Shown: piece after piece, positions 6,297 through 15,905 of the stretch | Layout of the letters: the number at the start of each line of letters is the position of its first letter | Position numbering within the stretch: the first letter of the stretch is position 1 | Assembly (NCBI RefSeq): GCF_014694405.1 | Contig: NZ_JAAUWV010000007.1 | Coordinates: 62,001-126,000, forward strand | DNA: 64,000 nt | Reading direction: 5' to 3' | From: Pseudoalteromonas sp. S16_S37 | GTDB lineage: Bacteria > Pseudomonadota > Gammaproteobacteria > Enterobacterales > Alteromonadaceae | Position numbers and translations under genes: made by a program | Notes under the pieces: model-generated | What the model was told of the DNA's origin: nothing | What the model saw: the letters and a program-made list of their open reading frames with translations, nothing else | The model's database searches: none

Positions 6297-8795
6297 TTAG
6301 CTCAGGATACTTTTAAGCCAAGCTTGCTTTCGAAGCTTCATAGCCGTGACCAATTTATTATCCAAATCAAGCGTTCTAAGGTGCTCATCAGTTACATCAA
6401 TTAAGTCACACACACCGGTTACTTTCCATAACCCTTCTTCTAACTCCTTTGCTTTATGTAGCGCGTAATGGCTCACATATCGCAGTTCATTTGCTAAGTA
6501 ATCAGTATCGGGGCGTCCTGTTTTTGACACATGTAAGTGAAACACAAACAAAATATTCTTCGACACGGCTTTTTTCAAAAACAACGTCAAAGGCTCTTGA
6601 GGCTCACCCTTTTCAATACAGTGACTTTTTAGGGCTTTGCTTAGCTCTTTTTCATTGCTGTCAAAACTCACGAACAGGTTGTATTTGAGTGGCTTACTCT
6701 TACGACTATGCTTTCTTACAGCTTCAGTTAAAGCACCTTCAACAAAGCCTGATGGGAACAGCGGCCTGATATTCAACTGGCCTTGCTTCGCATTGTGATA
6801 ATACATCAATAAGCGATGTATTGGCGTAGGGTAGAGGCCTACGCCAACGGCACCAATTTTGTAATGTGACGTTTCTTTATGCAGATAAAACGGAAATTGA
6901 CACACACTTTTGGTGATCATATTTCTCAAAGCGGTCGACAAGCCAGGGATCCTTGGTGACTCTTTGCAAGGCTGTAGCTTATCTTTGTTACTGTCAATCA
7001 GCAGCTTGAAAAACTCACTGGCTACTTGCGGTAAATCTGTAAGCTTACTTACCTTGAGGTTAATTGTGGTTTTAGTCTTACTAACAGCAACAACCTCATA
7101 ACGCAGATTGCTCAAGGTATATTGTTTAGTGATTTTTTGTAGATCGGGTAAATCAAGGTGAATAATATCACCTTTGGTCATGGTAGTTGGTTGCGCCAGT
7201 TGTACTTGCAGCCCCATAACTGATAAATCAAGTGTGTAACCACTTACCTCTGTGTGATTGTCAATATGAATGACCACCGCAGTTTTGTACAGGTAGCGTT
7301 TGTGCGATCGTAAGTTGACATATTCTAACGAAACCACTTCTAATTTGGGCGGGTTTAATGCTTTTCCTCGGCCAAAAATCTTTAGCTGATTAACGATACT
7401 TTTATCAAACAATACCTTTTTATAGGCCTCTTTTTGATGCTCTGACGAAATATCTGTAATGAGTGCTAAATATTTGACATTGTTGATATGGCTTTGTACT
7501 CGTGGGGTAGGAGGCTTATTCAGTTTTTCAATATTTTTACTCGCGTTGGCCGGCAATGAAAGAGGAATGAAGGCATCTTCGTGGTGGCTGGGCATAAGTT
7601 GAACTTTAAAGGTTCTCCAGCTATTTTTCTGTGCGCCATAAGCAACAAACAAGTTACGCAGCTGTGCTTGCTTAGCTAATTCAAAATCAAAGGCAGAGTA
7701 ATGATAAATTTTCCCTTCTTTGATATGTGTAAAACAATAAAGAATGCTTTCTTTAACCGCGCTTGGTAGCGCAAGCATAGTACTTAAACGTGTCTGCGAT
7801 AAGATTTGATACAAGCAAGATGTTTTTCTTTCATCTTCAAAGTAATAATTAATAAAGGCGTTATTTTCGTTAGTTAAAGCAATAGTGGGGAGAAGTAGCT
7901 GCTCTGCTTGTGAAATAAAAACGAATAACGAGCTTACTCTTGGATGGTAATATTGCTCATATCCTTTGCAGATAATTGCATCCATGGTGTTGTCTAAGTT
8001 CACTTTATAGCGGCGCTTATTGCCATGGATAAAGCTGTTTAAAAATTCATCAAACGAGTTGCTGTTTTCAATAAAAGTTCTTTTCAGTCTGACGTGCTGT
8101 TGCTCTCTAGATAAAGGTTCTACAGCCACAACTTCATACTGAATGCCATCTTTTAGACCGAGCTCAAACTCTTGCTCTAAACCAATTAGTCGCACGCTGA
8201 CCAGCTGTGAGGGCTTAACACGTTCTTTTGCTGGGATCTTTATTTTGGCACCACTGAGGGAAATATCAGAGGTTGTACCGCTGACAGAATGTCCTTTGCC
8301 AAGCTCGATAGAAATTTTTATTGAATAGTTCATTCGCTCTTCAATACGGCTCTCGTACGATGCAAAACGAATGAGCTTGGCATGGTTAGGAAGATCTGGA
8401 GCAATGTCATTTATTAGACTTTCATTATCAAGCGCTTTTTTTTGCATAACCCGAAAGTTATTTTCGGTCTGCATAACTTCTTCATAAACGGCTAACGTGT
8501 ATTTACCATGGCGTTCAATTTCTCGTTCAAACACTTCTATGGCTAAATCATCCATAAAGTGTTGCTTTCCTTCGTACTCATAGGGCTTAACTTCGCCGTC
8601 AACTTGACCTCGTAAGTCGATAAAGCGGGCAATAGGCTGCGACAAACGAGACATTTCCATTTTTAGTAAGAACCTGTCAGGCTTGGAAATATCTTTAGTC
8701 ATTTGATCAAAAATTTTATCGAAGTTAGGATCGCCCAACTGCGCTTTTAATTCTTTGATCAGAGGTTGATACTTCTGTAGCTTATCTTCAGCCAT
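6297..8795 (-). CDS. Large two-domain PilZ protein (cyclic-di-GMP binding)
   Basis: This 832-residue cytoplasmic protein has two PilZ domains, each with the full ligand signature RxxxR followed by DxSxxG. The first is at residues 150-154 (RIEER) and 177-182 (DISLSG); the second is near residue 490 (RSHKR) and about 30 residues on (DLSVMG). PilZ domains bind cyclic di-GMP and convert its level into changes in motility, surface attachment or virulence. The N-terminal 140 residues and the long inter-domain and C-terminal parts have no motif I can name. The gene is divergent from radA, an arrangement I associate with related Vibrio and Shewanella genomes. The partner protein is unknown. Confidence 0.87.
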   Translation of the reverse strand: MAEDKLQKYQPLIKELKAQLGDPNFDKIFDQMTKDISKPDRFLLKMEMSRLSQPIARFIDLRGQVDGEVKPYEYEGKQHFMDDLAIEVFEREIERHGKYTLAVYEEVMQTENNFRVMQKKALDNESLINDIAPDLPNHAKLIRFASYESRIEERMNYSIKISIELGKGHSVSGTTSDISLSGAKIKIPAKERVKPSQLVSVRLIGLEQEFELGLKDGIQYEVVAVEPLSREQQHVRLKRTFIENSNSFDEFLNSFIHGNKRRYKVNLDNTMDAIICKGYEQYYHPRVSSLFVFISQAEQLLLPTIALTNENNAFINYYFEDERKTSCLYQILSQTRLSTMLALPSAVKESILYCFTHIKEGKIYHYSAFDFELAKQAQLRNLFVAYGAQKNSWRTFKVQLMPSHHEDAFIPLSLPANASKNIEKLNKPPTPRVQSHINNVKYLALITDISSEHQKEAYKKVLFDKSIVNQLKIFGRGKALNPPKLEVVSLEYVNLRSHKRYLYKTAVVIHIDNHTEVSGYTLDLSVMGLQVQLAQPTTMTKGDIIHLDLPDLQKITKQYTLSNLRYEVVAVSKTKTTINLKVSKLTDLPQVASEFFKLLIDSNKDKLQPCKESPRIPGLSTALRNMITKSVCQFPFYLHKETSHYKIGAVGVGLYPTPIHRLLMYYHNAKQGQLNIRPLFPSGFVEGALTEAVRKHSRKSKPLKYNLFVSFDSNEKELSKALKSHCIEKGEPQEPLTLFLKKAVSKNILFVFHLHVSKTGRPDTDYLANELRYVSHYALHKAKELEEGLWKVTGVCDLIDVTDEHLRTLDLDNKLVTAMKLRKQAWLKSILS

Positions 8796-8991
8796 AATGA
8801 CCCATTGTATTATCCATGTTTAAGCCCCAAGGCTTATTCGTTATTATTTGTTATACCAAGTCAGAACTATGACAATATTAAATCATAGTTAATTAATTCT
8901 AAACAATTCTGTTAACTTAGTCTGCTATTGCAGCCTTTATATTCTAAAGAGACAAAGTTACAGAATTTAAGCAATAAGTGTGCCCAATAGT

Positions 8992-10362
8992 ATGGTAAAA
9001 AAGAAAACCGCCTTTGTATGTAGTGACTGCGGAGCAGAGTTTGCTCGTTGGCAAGGACAGTGCTCTGAGTGTAGAGCGTGGAACACAGTCACAGAATTTC
9101 GTGTCCCTTCTGTAAAGGCACCACCGCGCAGTGCTGCAATGGCAGGCTATGCGGGGATGGTGGACGCCAAGGTACAAACTTTGGATGAAGTAAATTTAGA
9201 AAGCTTGCCACGCTTTAGTACAGGCTTTAAAGAATTCGACAGAGTGCTTGGTGGTGGGGTTGTGCCAGGAAGCGCGATATTAATTGGTGGCTCACCAGGG
9301 GCGGGTAAAAGTACTGTGCTGCTACAAACCATGTGTTTGCTCGCGCAAACCATGAATACCCTTTATGTGACGGGTGAAGAATCACTGCAGCAGGTTGCGA
9401 TGCGGGCTCATCGCCTTGGCTTGCCAACGGATAAACTACGCACTCTCGCCGAAACCAATGTAGAGACTATTTGCCAATTAGCCTTACAAGAAAAACCCAG
9501 CATTATGGTCATTGACTCCATTCAGGTTATGCACATGAGTGATGTTCAGTCGGCACCAGGTAGTGTGTCACAAGTGCGAGAAAGTGCAGCGTACCTCACT
9601 CGATTTGCCAAGCAAAACCAAGTTGCTATCTTCATGGTAGGGCATGTTACCAAAGATGGTAGCTTAGCTGGTCCTAAAGTATTAGAGCACTGTATTGATT
9701 GTTCGATTTTATTGGAAGGTAGTTCAGATAGCCGTTTTAGGACTCTACGAGGCAATAAAAACCGCTTTGGTGCGGTGAACGAGTTAGGGGTTTTTGCGAT
9801 GACAGGGCAAGGACTTAAAGAAGTAAGCAATCCTTCTGCTATTTTCTTGAATCGAGGTGAAGAGCAAACGCCAGGTTCTTTAGTCATGGTTATCTGGGAG
9901 GGAACGAGGCCGCTGCTGGTCGAGGTACAAGCATTGGTGGATTATTCCCAACTGGCCAATCCTCGTCGCGTAACGGTTGGTTTGGAGCAAAACCGCTTGG
10001 CTATGTTACTTGCCGTATTACATCGCCATGGAGGTTTGCAAGTGGCTGACCAAGATGTCTTTGTTAATGTTGTGGGCGGTGTAAAGGTATCCGAAACCAG
10101 CGCTGATTTAGCTTTGATAGTTGCGTTGGTATCGAGTTTTAAAAACTATTCGTTAGAGCGTCAGCTGGTGGTTTTTGGCGAAGTTGGATTGGGAGGTGAA
10201 ATTCGCCCAGTACCCAGCGGCCAAGAGCGCTTAAAGGAAGCGGCCAAGCATGGCTTTAAACGTGCAATCGTACCCAGTGCAAATAAACCAAAAGAGCCGA
10301 TTGAAGGCATGGAAGTGATAGCGGTTAATAGCTTAAGTGAAGCACTCGATGCACTTTTTTAA
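8992..10362 (+). CDS. radA: DNA repair protein RadA (branch-migration helicase)
   Basis: RadA is a RecA-family ATPase that extends heteroduplexes during recombination repair. The 456-residue product has an N-terminal C4 zinc finger (CSDCGAEF...CSECRAW), Walker A GGSPGAGKST, the RadA-specific KNRFG motif and a C-terminal Lon-protease-like domain ending GFKRAIVPSANKP. I start it at ATG 8992 (MVKKKTAFVCSDCG), matching the family; the open frame begins four codons earlier at a GTG. The downstream unknown gene follows after nine bases and is probably co-transcribed. Confidence 0.96.
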   Translation: MVKKKTAFVCSDCGAEFARWQGQCSECRAWNTVTEFRVPSVKAPPRSAAMAGYAGMVDAKVQTLDEVNLESLPRFSTGFKEFDRVLGGGVVPGSAILIGGSPGAGKSTVLLQTMCLLAQTMNTLYVTGEESLQQVAMRAHRLGLPTDKLRTLAETNVETICQLALQEKPSIMVIDSIQVMHMSDVQSAPGSVSQVRESAAYLTRFAKQNQVAIFMVGHVTKDGSLAGPKVLEHCIDCSILLEGSSDSRFRTLRGNKNRFGAVNELGVFAMTGQGLKEVSNPSAIFLNRGEEQTPGSLVMVIWEGTRPLLVEVQALVDYSQLANPRRVTVGLEQNRLAMLLAVLHRHGGLQVADQDVFVNVVGGVKVSETSADLALIVALVSSFKNYSLERQLVVFGEVGLGGEIRPVPSGQERLKEAAKHGFKRAIVPSANKPKEPIEGMEVIAVNSLSEALDALF

Positions 10363-10371
10363 AGAGACTTA

Positions 10372-11289
10372 ATGATGAAAAAGGTACTACTTGTACTTGG
10401 GGCTGTACTGGTTGGTTATGGGGCTATGCAGCAAGTGGCCAATCATAATATTCAGACCAAGCTTGAACAGCAGCTAGTCAATATTCAAAAGCAAAGTGGT
10501 ATCAATATATCTTACCAAGATGTTGGTGTTGATTTGTTGAGTGATACCGTGAATATACATAATCTGGTTGTGGACGACAAAGAGCATAACACTATGTTCA
10601 GCATCAATAAATTAACACTTATAGGGTATGAACCAAATAAGATAAGCGAGCTGACGCGTTTAAAACTAACGGGATTGACCTATAGCCAATATGCAAAGTC
10701 ACTGCTGCCTGAGGTTGCTTCTTTGTTGAAAGATAGCCGACTTAACTTTGATATTTCACTTGCATATGACTCGCTCAATGGGGACTCTACATTGGTAGCT
10801 AAAGCAAATGCAGAGCAGGTAGTGTCTTGGGAGTTGGGCGTTGCATTGAGTAACACGACACCGCTAATGGAGTCGTCTTTACTTGTGCGGGAACAACAAG
10901 CCGAACCTTTTGCTAAAAATGAGAATGAACTGACATCTGATGAGAAGCAGCTAATTGAGGCGATATCTCGCGTTTATATCAATGCGTTGCACTTTAAAGT
11001 TAAAAACTTAGGCGCGATGTCAGAATTTTTGACGCAGCAACTAAAAATCAATCAATATGATGATAAGACGTTTTTAGTGCGCACTAAGCAATGGGTAGAG
11101 CAAAGTGAGTTGAAGCAGGAGGTTAAAGCGGGCTTAATGCGTTTTTTAAACGGACAACAGATGTTAAATATAACAATGACACTTCCTGAGCAAACAACAC
11201 TTGAGTCTTTGTCTCATAACCTGACAATGTTAAATCATGATGTAAGCGCATTTTCAGAATATGTACAACTACAAGTGACAGGTCAATAA
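10372..11289 (+). CDS. Membrane-anchored or exported protein of unknown function
   Basis: The 305-residue product starts with a signal anchor or signal peptide (KKVLLVLGAVLVGYGAM). The rest is soluble and mostly beta-strand and helix, with repeated phrases such as INKLTLIG and LSDTVNIHNLVV that recall the AsmA/DUF945 type of periplasmic protein; I cannot assign it with certainty. It follows radA by nine bases and is followed by a strong terminator, so it is the last gene of a radA operon. No catalytic motif is visible. Confidence 0.7.
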   Translation: MMKKVLLVLGAVLVGYGAMQQVANHNIQTKLEQQLVNIQKQSGINISYQDVGVDLLSDTVNIHNLVVDDKEHNTMFSINKLTLIGYEPNKISELTRLKLTGLTYSQYAKSLLPEVASLLKDSRLNFDISLAYDSLNGDSTLVAKANAEQVVSWELGVALSNTTPLMESSLLVREQQAEPFAKNENELTSDEKQLIEAISRVYINALHFKVKNLGAMSEFLTQQLKINQYDDKTFLVRTKQWVEQSELKQEVKAGLMRFLNGQQMLNITMTLPEQTTLESLSHNLTMLNHDVSAFSEYVQLQVTGQ

Positions 11290-11293
11290 ACAA

Positions 11294-11318
11294 AAAGGCC
11301 GCGAGCACTGCGGCCTTT
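11294..11318. terminator. Bidirectional terminator between the radA operon and serA
   Basis: AAAGGCCGC and GCGGCCTTT form a perfect stem around a seven-base loop, flanked by an A-run on the left and T-rich sequence on the right, so it can serve both convergent transcripts. Confidence 0.85.
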
Positions 11319-11343
11319 AGATGCTTTTCTTTTAATTACAGAA

Positions 11344-12573
11344 TTAATGTAAGATCCTAGCTCGGATAGTACCTTCAACAGCACTTAATTCTTTTAAAGC
11401 GACTTCTGAATGATCGCTATCCACATCAATAACAACGTAACCTATCGTATCGTCGGTTTGTAGATACTGAGCCGCAATGTTAATGCCGTGCTGTGCAAAC
11501 GCTTGGTTGATCTGTGTTAACACGCCAGGACGGTTGTGGTGAACATGTAACAAACGACTGCGATTAGCAAGCTCAGGAAGAGACACTTCAGGGAAGTTAA
11601 CTGCGCTAAGCGTTGAACCATTGTCAGAATACTTTGCTATTTTACCCGCGACTTCTATACCGATGTTTTCTTGAGCTTCTTGTGTTGAACCACCAACATG
11701 CGGTGTTAAAAGTACATTATCAAACTCTCGCAGCGGAGATATGAATTCTTCGTCATTTGATTTTGGCTCTACAGGGAAAACGTCAATAGCAGCCCCTGAT
11801 AGCTTTTTGTCTCTTAGTGCTTCTGCTAGTGCATCAATATCAACAACGGTGCCGCGAGATGCGTTGATCAAAATAGCGCCTTGCTTCATCACTTCTAATT
11901 CAGCCATGCCAATTAGGTTTTTCGTTGAAGGGGTTTCTGGCACATGCAAACTGACGACGTCTGAGCGTTGCAAAAGCTGTGTCATGTTTTGAATTTGCTG
12001 TGCATTTCCCAGTGTTAGTTTGTCTTCAATGTCATAGAACTCGACTTTCATGCCGATATTCTCTGCCATGATCCCTAACTGAGTTCCGATGTGGCCGTAA
12101 CCAATGATGCCTAACGTTTTACCACGTGCTTCATATGAGCCCACCGCTGACTTGAACCATTCACCACGATGCGCCATAGCATTGCGTTGTGGAATACCAC
12201 GTAACAATAACAATATTTCACCTAATACCAGCTCGGCAACAGAGCGGGTATTTGAAAAAGGCGCGTTGAAAACGGCAATACCACGTTCTTTGGCGGCTTG
12301 CAGATCAACTTGGTTAGTTCCAATACAAAAACATCCTACAGCAACTAGTTTTTCTGCGGCATCAAGTATTGATTCGGTTAAATTTGTGCGAGAGCGGATA
12401 CCCACAAAGTGGGCATCTTTGATACGCTCTTTCAACTCATTTTCAGGTAACGATGTTTTTACGTAATCTATATTACTGTAGCCATTGCGTTTGAGTGTTT
12501 CGACTGCGCTTTGGTGTACGCCCTCTAACAGCAAAATTTTGATTTTATCTTTGGCTAACGATACCTTACTCAT
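11344..12573 (-). CDS. serA: D-3-phosphoglycerate dehydrogenase
   Basis: SerA oxidises 3-phosphoglycerate to 3-phosphohydroxypyruvate with NAD, the first step of serine synthesis. The 409-residue protein has the D-2-hydroxyacid dehydrogenase fold: the nucleotide-binding GIIGYGHIG, the NASRGTVVDIDAL segment with the active-site arginine, and the catalytic His in LTPHVGGSTQEAQENIG. A C-terminal ACT domain (from about residue 335) would give feedback inhibition by serine. It sits 12 bases downstream of rpiA, the order also seen in E. coli, although there the two genes are often separately transcribed. Confidence 0.97.
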   Translation of the reverse strand: MSKVSLAKDKIKILLLEGVHQSAVETLKRNGYSNIDYVKTSLPENELKERIKDAHFVGIRSRTNLTESILDAAEKLVAVGCFCIGTNQVDLQAAKERGIAVFNAPFSNTRSVAELVLGEILLLLRGIPQRNAMAHRGEWFKSAVGSYEARGKTLGIIGYGHIGTQLGIMAENIGMKVEFYDIEDKLTLGNAQQIQNMTQLLQRSDVVSLHVPETPSTKNLIGMAELEVMKQGAILINASRGTVVDIDALAEALRDKKLSGAAIDVFPVEPKSNDEEFISPLREFDNVLLTPHVGGSTQEAQENIGIEVAGKIAKYSDNGSTLSAVNFPEVSLPELANRSRLLHVHHNRPGVLTQINQAFAQHGINIAAQYLQTDDTIGYVVIDVDSDHSEVALKELSAVEGTIRARILH

Positions 12574-12585
12574 GACTGATTCCTA

Positions 12586-13239
12586 TTAACTGATCTTAGG
12601 GCCCTCAGGGGTCCCAATAATAACAATATCGGCTCCACGCTGCGCAAATAAGCCATTAGTCACAACGCCGACAATTTGGTTGATAGTTTGTTCTAACTGC
12701 TTAGGTTCCTCGATTTGCAAGTTATGCACATCAAGGATGACATTGCCGTTATCGGTGATAACACCTTGTCTATAAACAGGGTCACCACCTAATTTTAATA
12801 ATTCTCTTGCAACATAGCTGCGTGCCATTGGGATCACTTCCACTGGTAGTGGGAAAGCGCCCAAAGTGGTAACATGCTTGGTATTATCCACAATACAAAT
12901 AAATTGTTTGGCGACCGCCGCGACGATTTTTTCACGCGTTAGTGCAGCGCCACCACCTTTGATCATGTCGTTGCTAGCATTAATCTCATCAGCGCCATCA
13001 ACATATATATCAAGGACATCCACATCGTTGAGCTCAAATACTTCAATACCAAGTGCCTTGAGCTTTTGTGTTGACGCTTCAGAGCTAGAAACAGCGCCTT
13101 TAATTTGTTCTTTAATGCTACCTAAGGCATCGATAAAGTGGTTCACTGTTGAGCCTGTGCCAACACCTACTATGGTGTCTTTTTTCACATATTCTAATGC
13201 AGCCCACGCAGCTGCTTTTTTCATTTCATCTTGGGTCAT
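12586..13239 (-). CDS. rpiA: Ribose-5-phosphate isomerase A
   Basis: RpiA interconverts ribose 5-phosphate and ribulose 5-phosphate in the pentose phosphate pathway. From ATG 13239 the product is 217 residues and opens [18 protein letters not shown], nearly the same as E. coli. Signatures are VGVGTGST, the catalytic [19 protein letters not shown] and the C-terminal NRGAD-like [18 protein letters not shown] four codons upstream is less likely as the start. It appears to head a transcript with serA. Confidence 0.96.
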   Translation of the reverse strand: MTQDEMKKAAAWAALEYVKKDTIVGVGTGSTVNHFIDALGSIKEQIKGAVSSSEASTQKLKALGIEVFELNDVDVLDIYVDGADEINASNDMIKGGGAALTREKIVAAVAKQFICIVDNTKHVTTLGAFPLPVEVIPMARSYVARELLKLGGDPVYRQGVITDNGNVILDVHNLQIEEPKQLEQTINQIVGVVTNGLFAQRGADIVIIGTPEGPKIS

Positions 13240-13317
13240 TACGTAATTCACTGTGTTGTCAAATAGAACACTGTGAGTATATCGTAATTGTGGCCTAAGA
13301 ATGAGTCTGTTTATGTG

Positions 13318-13926
13318 TTACCACTGATAAAATTTGCTTGGCGTAATGATCTGCTGTAGCGGAACATCCCATGCTTCCACCGGGAGTTGTTCAACCTGCT
13401 GGCAATCATGTGCAAGGCCAATTAACTCAGGCTTTTGCAAGTTTTCTTGGTAATAGCGCGCCAAAGTTTTATCGTAATAACCGCCGCCCATGCCCAAACG
13501 ATTTCCAAAGCTGTCAAATGCAACGAGAGGCATCAGCAAGTAATCGAGTTCATAAAGCGGACAAATATGACTACAGTTCAACTTGGGTTCCAAGATAGCA
13601 TAGCGATTAAGCTTCATGGGTGAATTTTTTTCATATCTCTGGAAGAGTAATGTGGTGCCATTGAAAGGGTGGATTACAGGTAGGAATACTTGGTGTTTTT
13701 TATCATTAAGTGATTGTATTAATTCGGATGTATCTAGTTCTCCATCATTGCTTAGATAGAGGCCTATTTTGGCGTTTTTAGTGAGTTTTTTGTGTTGAAA
13801 AAAATTAATATTAATTTTTTTCGCGGCGAGTTTTTGCTCTGAATCACTCAGGTTATTTCTCGCTTTCCTAATATTCTTGCGAATATCTGAACGTGATAGG
13901 CTTAAACTTGATTGATGATGAGGCAT
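13318..13926 (-). CDS. fau: 5-formyltetrahydrofolate cyclo-ligase
   Basis: This enzyme converts 5-formyl-THF to 5,10-methenyl-THF using ATP. The 202-residue product has an N-terminal basic helix (RSDIRKNIRKARNNLS), the substrate segment PLVAFDSFGNRLGMGGGYYDKTL typical of the family, and the usual length. It follows the upstream membrane-protein gene by four bases, so the two are co-transcribed. In many gammaproteobacteria the gene lies beside zapA and 6S RNA; I see neither here. Confidence 0.92.
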   Translation of the reverse strand: MPHHQSSLSLSRSDIRKNIRKARNNLSDSEQKLAAKKININFFQHKKLTKNAKIGLYLSNDGELDTSELIQSLNDKKHQVFLPVIHPFNGTTLLFQRYEKNSPMKLNRYAILEPKLNCSHICPLYELDYLLMPLVAFDSFGNRLGMGGGYYDKTLARYYQENLQKPELIGLAHDCQQVEQLPVEAWDVPLQQIITPSKFYQW

Positions 13927-13930
13927 TTAT

Positions 13931-14479
13931 CTAATCTAAATTGAACCATTGTGGATACATGATAGCCAACGCTAATACCGTTAATAATACAATTAGCACG
14001 GTAGCGAGTAGGTATTGCAGTTTACGTGTTGGCAATTTCTTTTTTGTTTCAAGATCTAACTCTAATTCGTCGAACAACTCGTCATCTTGCCATTGAGGAG
14101 ACTCTTGTTGTTGCTCTTCACGCACTTGCTCCGGTAGGCGTTGTTCAAGCTCTTCTAAGCGTTCCTCAATACGAATCAGGCTGCTGGTGATATAGTCTAG
14201 CGCTTCAAATACGCGTTCATCTTTTTGTTGTTGGGCAAGAATTTGAGACACATTTTCTTCTATGGGGATAAGCTTTGCTTGAATACCGAAACTAGCTAGG
14301 AGTTTGACTTGTTTTAAGCACTTGGCTTTATCAGCCACAGCAAATAAGGGTTTATTCGCTAAAAAGCCATTAGCCTTTTGCTCTGAGATTTTTAATTTAG
14401 CACATAAATTTGTCACAACTTCTTCAGCTGATGTAGTGTTCTCTAATCCCACAAATGAGACGCGGTATCTTTGTGACAT
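13931..14479 (-). CDS. Tail-anchored membrane protein of unknown function
   Basis: The 182-residue protein has a small alpha/beta N-terminal domain (about residues 1-75, with a short Cys-containing turn AKCLKQ), a glutamate-rich predicted coiled coil (about 90-140) and one C-terminal membrane helix (LLATVLIVLLTVLALAIMYP). It would sit in the inner membrane with its bulk in the cytoplasm. It lies four bases before fau. I recognise no family. Confidence 0.75.
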   Translation of the reverse strand: MSQRYRVSFVGLENTTSAEEVVTNLCAKLKISEQKANGFLANKPLFAVADKAKCLKQVKLLASFGIQAKLIPIEENVSQILAQQQKDERVFEALDYITSSLIRIEERLEELEQRLPEQVREEQQQESPQWQDDELFDELELDLETKKKLPTRKLQYLLATVLIVLLTVLALAIMYPQWFNLD

Positions 14480-14570
14480 GGTTATTCCTAAAGCTTTGCT
14501 AATGCTTTGAGTATACCGAAATTTTTATAGGTTGCGAATGTGTTGTGCAGTACATGCGTGGTGAGATAAA

Positions 14571-14595
14571 TTAGGCCAGCTTGTCGCTGGCCTAA
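14571..14595 (-). terminator. Terminator after purD
   Basis: TTAGGCCAGC and GCTGGCCTAA form a perfect 10-bp stem with a five-base loop just downstream of the purD stop. The minus-strand continuation is moderately T-rich. Confidence 0.75.
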
Positions 14596-14603
14596 AGGAG
14601 TAT

Positions 14604-15890
14604 TTATTGTTGCTCTCGAGCAATAGCGCGATACGCAATATCAGTACGATATTCTACGCCGTCCCAGTGGATATCTTTAACGAGAGAGTAAGCACGCTTT
14701 TGTGCTTCAGTCACAGAGTGGCCAAGAGCAGTTGCACATAACACTCGACCGCCAGCAGTAACAACATCTTCACCGTCTTGCTTAGTGCCCGCGTGGAATA
14801 CTTTTTCCCCTTCAGGATAGCTCACTTGAAGGCCTGTTATAACGTCGCCTTTCGGGTAGTCACCTGGATAACCTTTAGCCGCTAGAACAACACCTACTGC
14901 AGCGCGAGGGTCAAACTTAATATCAAATTTATCAAGCTCTTCTCTATTTGCAGCTTCAATGAGTTCAACCAAATCAGATTGTAAACGCAACATGATAGGC
15001 TGTGTTTCAGGATCGCCAAAACGACAGTTATACTCAATAACTTTAGGCGTACCATCAGCGGTGATCATCAGACCTGCGTATAAGAACCCTGTATATGGGT
15101 TGCCTTCGCTCGCCATTCCCTCAACGGTTGGATAAATCACTTCATCCATAACTCGTTGGTGGATTTGCGCAGTAACAACCGGTGCAGGAGAGTACGCTCC
15201 CATGCCACCTGTGTTCGGACCTTCGTCGCCATTGTATGCACGTTTGTGATCTTGGCTGGTGGCAAATGGCAGTACATTTTTACCGTCAACCATAACGATA
15301 AACGATGCTTCTTCACCTTCTAAGAACTCTTCGATAACTACGCGGCTACCGGCTTCACCAAACGCATTACCAGCTAGCATGTCGCGAATAGCTTCTTCAG
15401 CTTCGGCTTCTGTCATTGCAACAATAACGCCTTTACCCGCAGCTAATCCGTCTGCTTTTACAACAATTGGTGCACCTTGTTCTTTCAAGTAGGCCAATGC
15501 AGGCTCTACTTGTTCAAACGTTTGGTACTGAGCTGTTGGGATATTGTGACGCGCTAAGAAATCTTTGGTGAAAGATTTTGATCCCTCTAACTGTGCTGCC
15601 GCAGCAGTTGGACCAAAAATAGCTAGGCCTTCTTCGCGGAAGCGGTCGACCACACCAATTACCAGTGGAGCTTCAGGACCAACAATAGTCAGTTCTACTT
15701 TATTGTCCTTTGCAAATGTAACCAGCGCTTCGATATCTTCAACACCAATAGCTACGTTGGTTAGCTTAGGCTCTAATGCAGTGCCGGCGTTGCCCGGTGC
15801 TACAAATACTGTTTTTACCGATGGGTTTTGAGCGGCTTTGAACGCAAGTGCATGCTCGCGGCCACCACTGCCAATGACAAGTACATTCAT
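14604..15890 (-). CDS. purD: Phosphoribosylamine-glycine ligase (GAR synthetase)
   Basis: PurD joins phosphoribosylamine and glycine with ATP in the second step of purine synthesis. The 428-residue product has the N-terminal GSGGREHAL, FGPTAAAAQLEGSK, and an ATP-grasp domain with VVKADGLAAGKGV and IEEFLEGEEAS. Length is normal. In many gammaproteobacteria purH and purD are adjacent; here a lipoprotein methyltransferase gene and a terminator hairpin lie between them, so purD may have its own promoter or depend on read-through. Confidence 0.97.
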   Translation of the reverse strand: MNVLVIGSGGREHALAFKAAQNPSVKTVFVAPGNAGTALEPKLTNVAIGVEDIEALVTFAKDNKVELTIVGPEAPLVIGVVDRFREEGLAIFGPTAAAAQLEGSKSFTKDFLARHNIPTAQYQTFEQVEPALAYLKEQGAPIVVKADGLAAGKGVIVAMTEAEAEEAIRDMLAGNAFGEAGSRVVIEEFLEGEEASFIVMVDGKNVLPFATSQDHKRAYNGDEGPNTGGMGAYSPAPVVTAQIHQRVMDEVIYPTVEGMASEGNPYTGFLYAGLMITADGTPKVIEYNCRFGDPETQPIMLRLQSDLVELIEAANREELDKFDIKFDPRAAVGVVLAAKGYPGDYPKGDVITGLQVSYPEGEKVFHAGTKQDGEDVVTAGGRVLCATALGHSVTEAQKRAYSLVKDIHWDGVEYRTDIAYRAIAREQQ

Positions 15891-15905
15891 GGCGTTATTT
15901 TCCTA

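Noticed and set aside
13252-13317. Possible 6S RNA beside fau
   Set aside because: The gaps on both sides of fau (66 and 4 bases) are too small, and no long bulged hairpin is seen.
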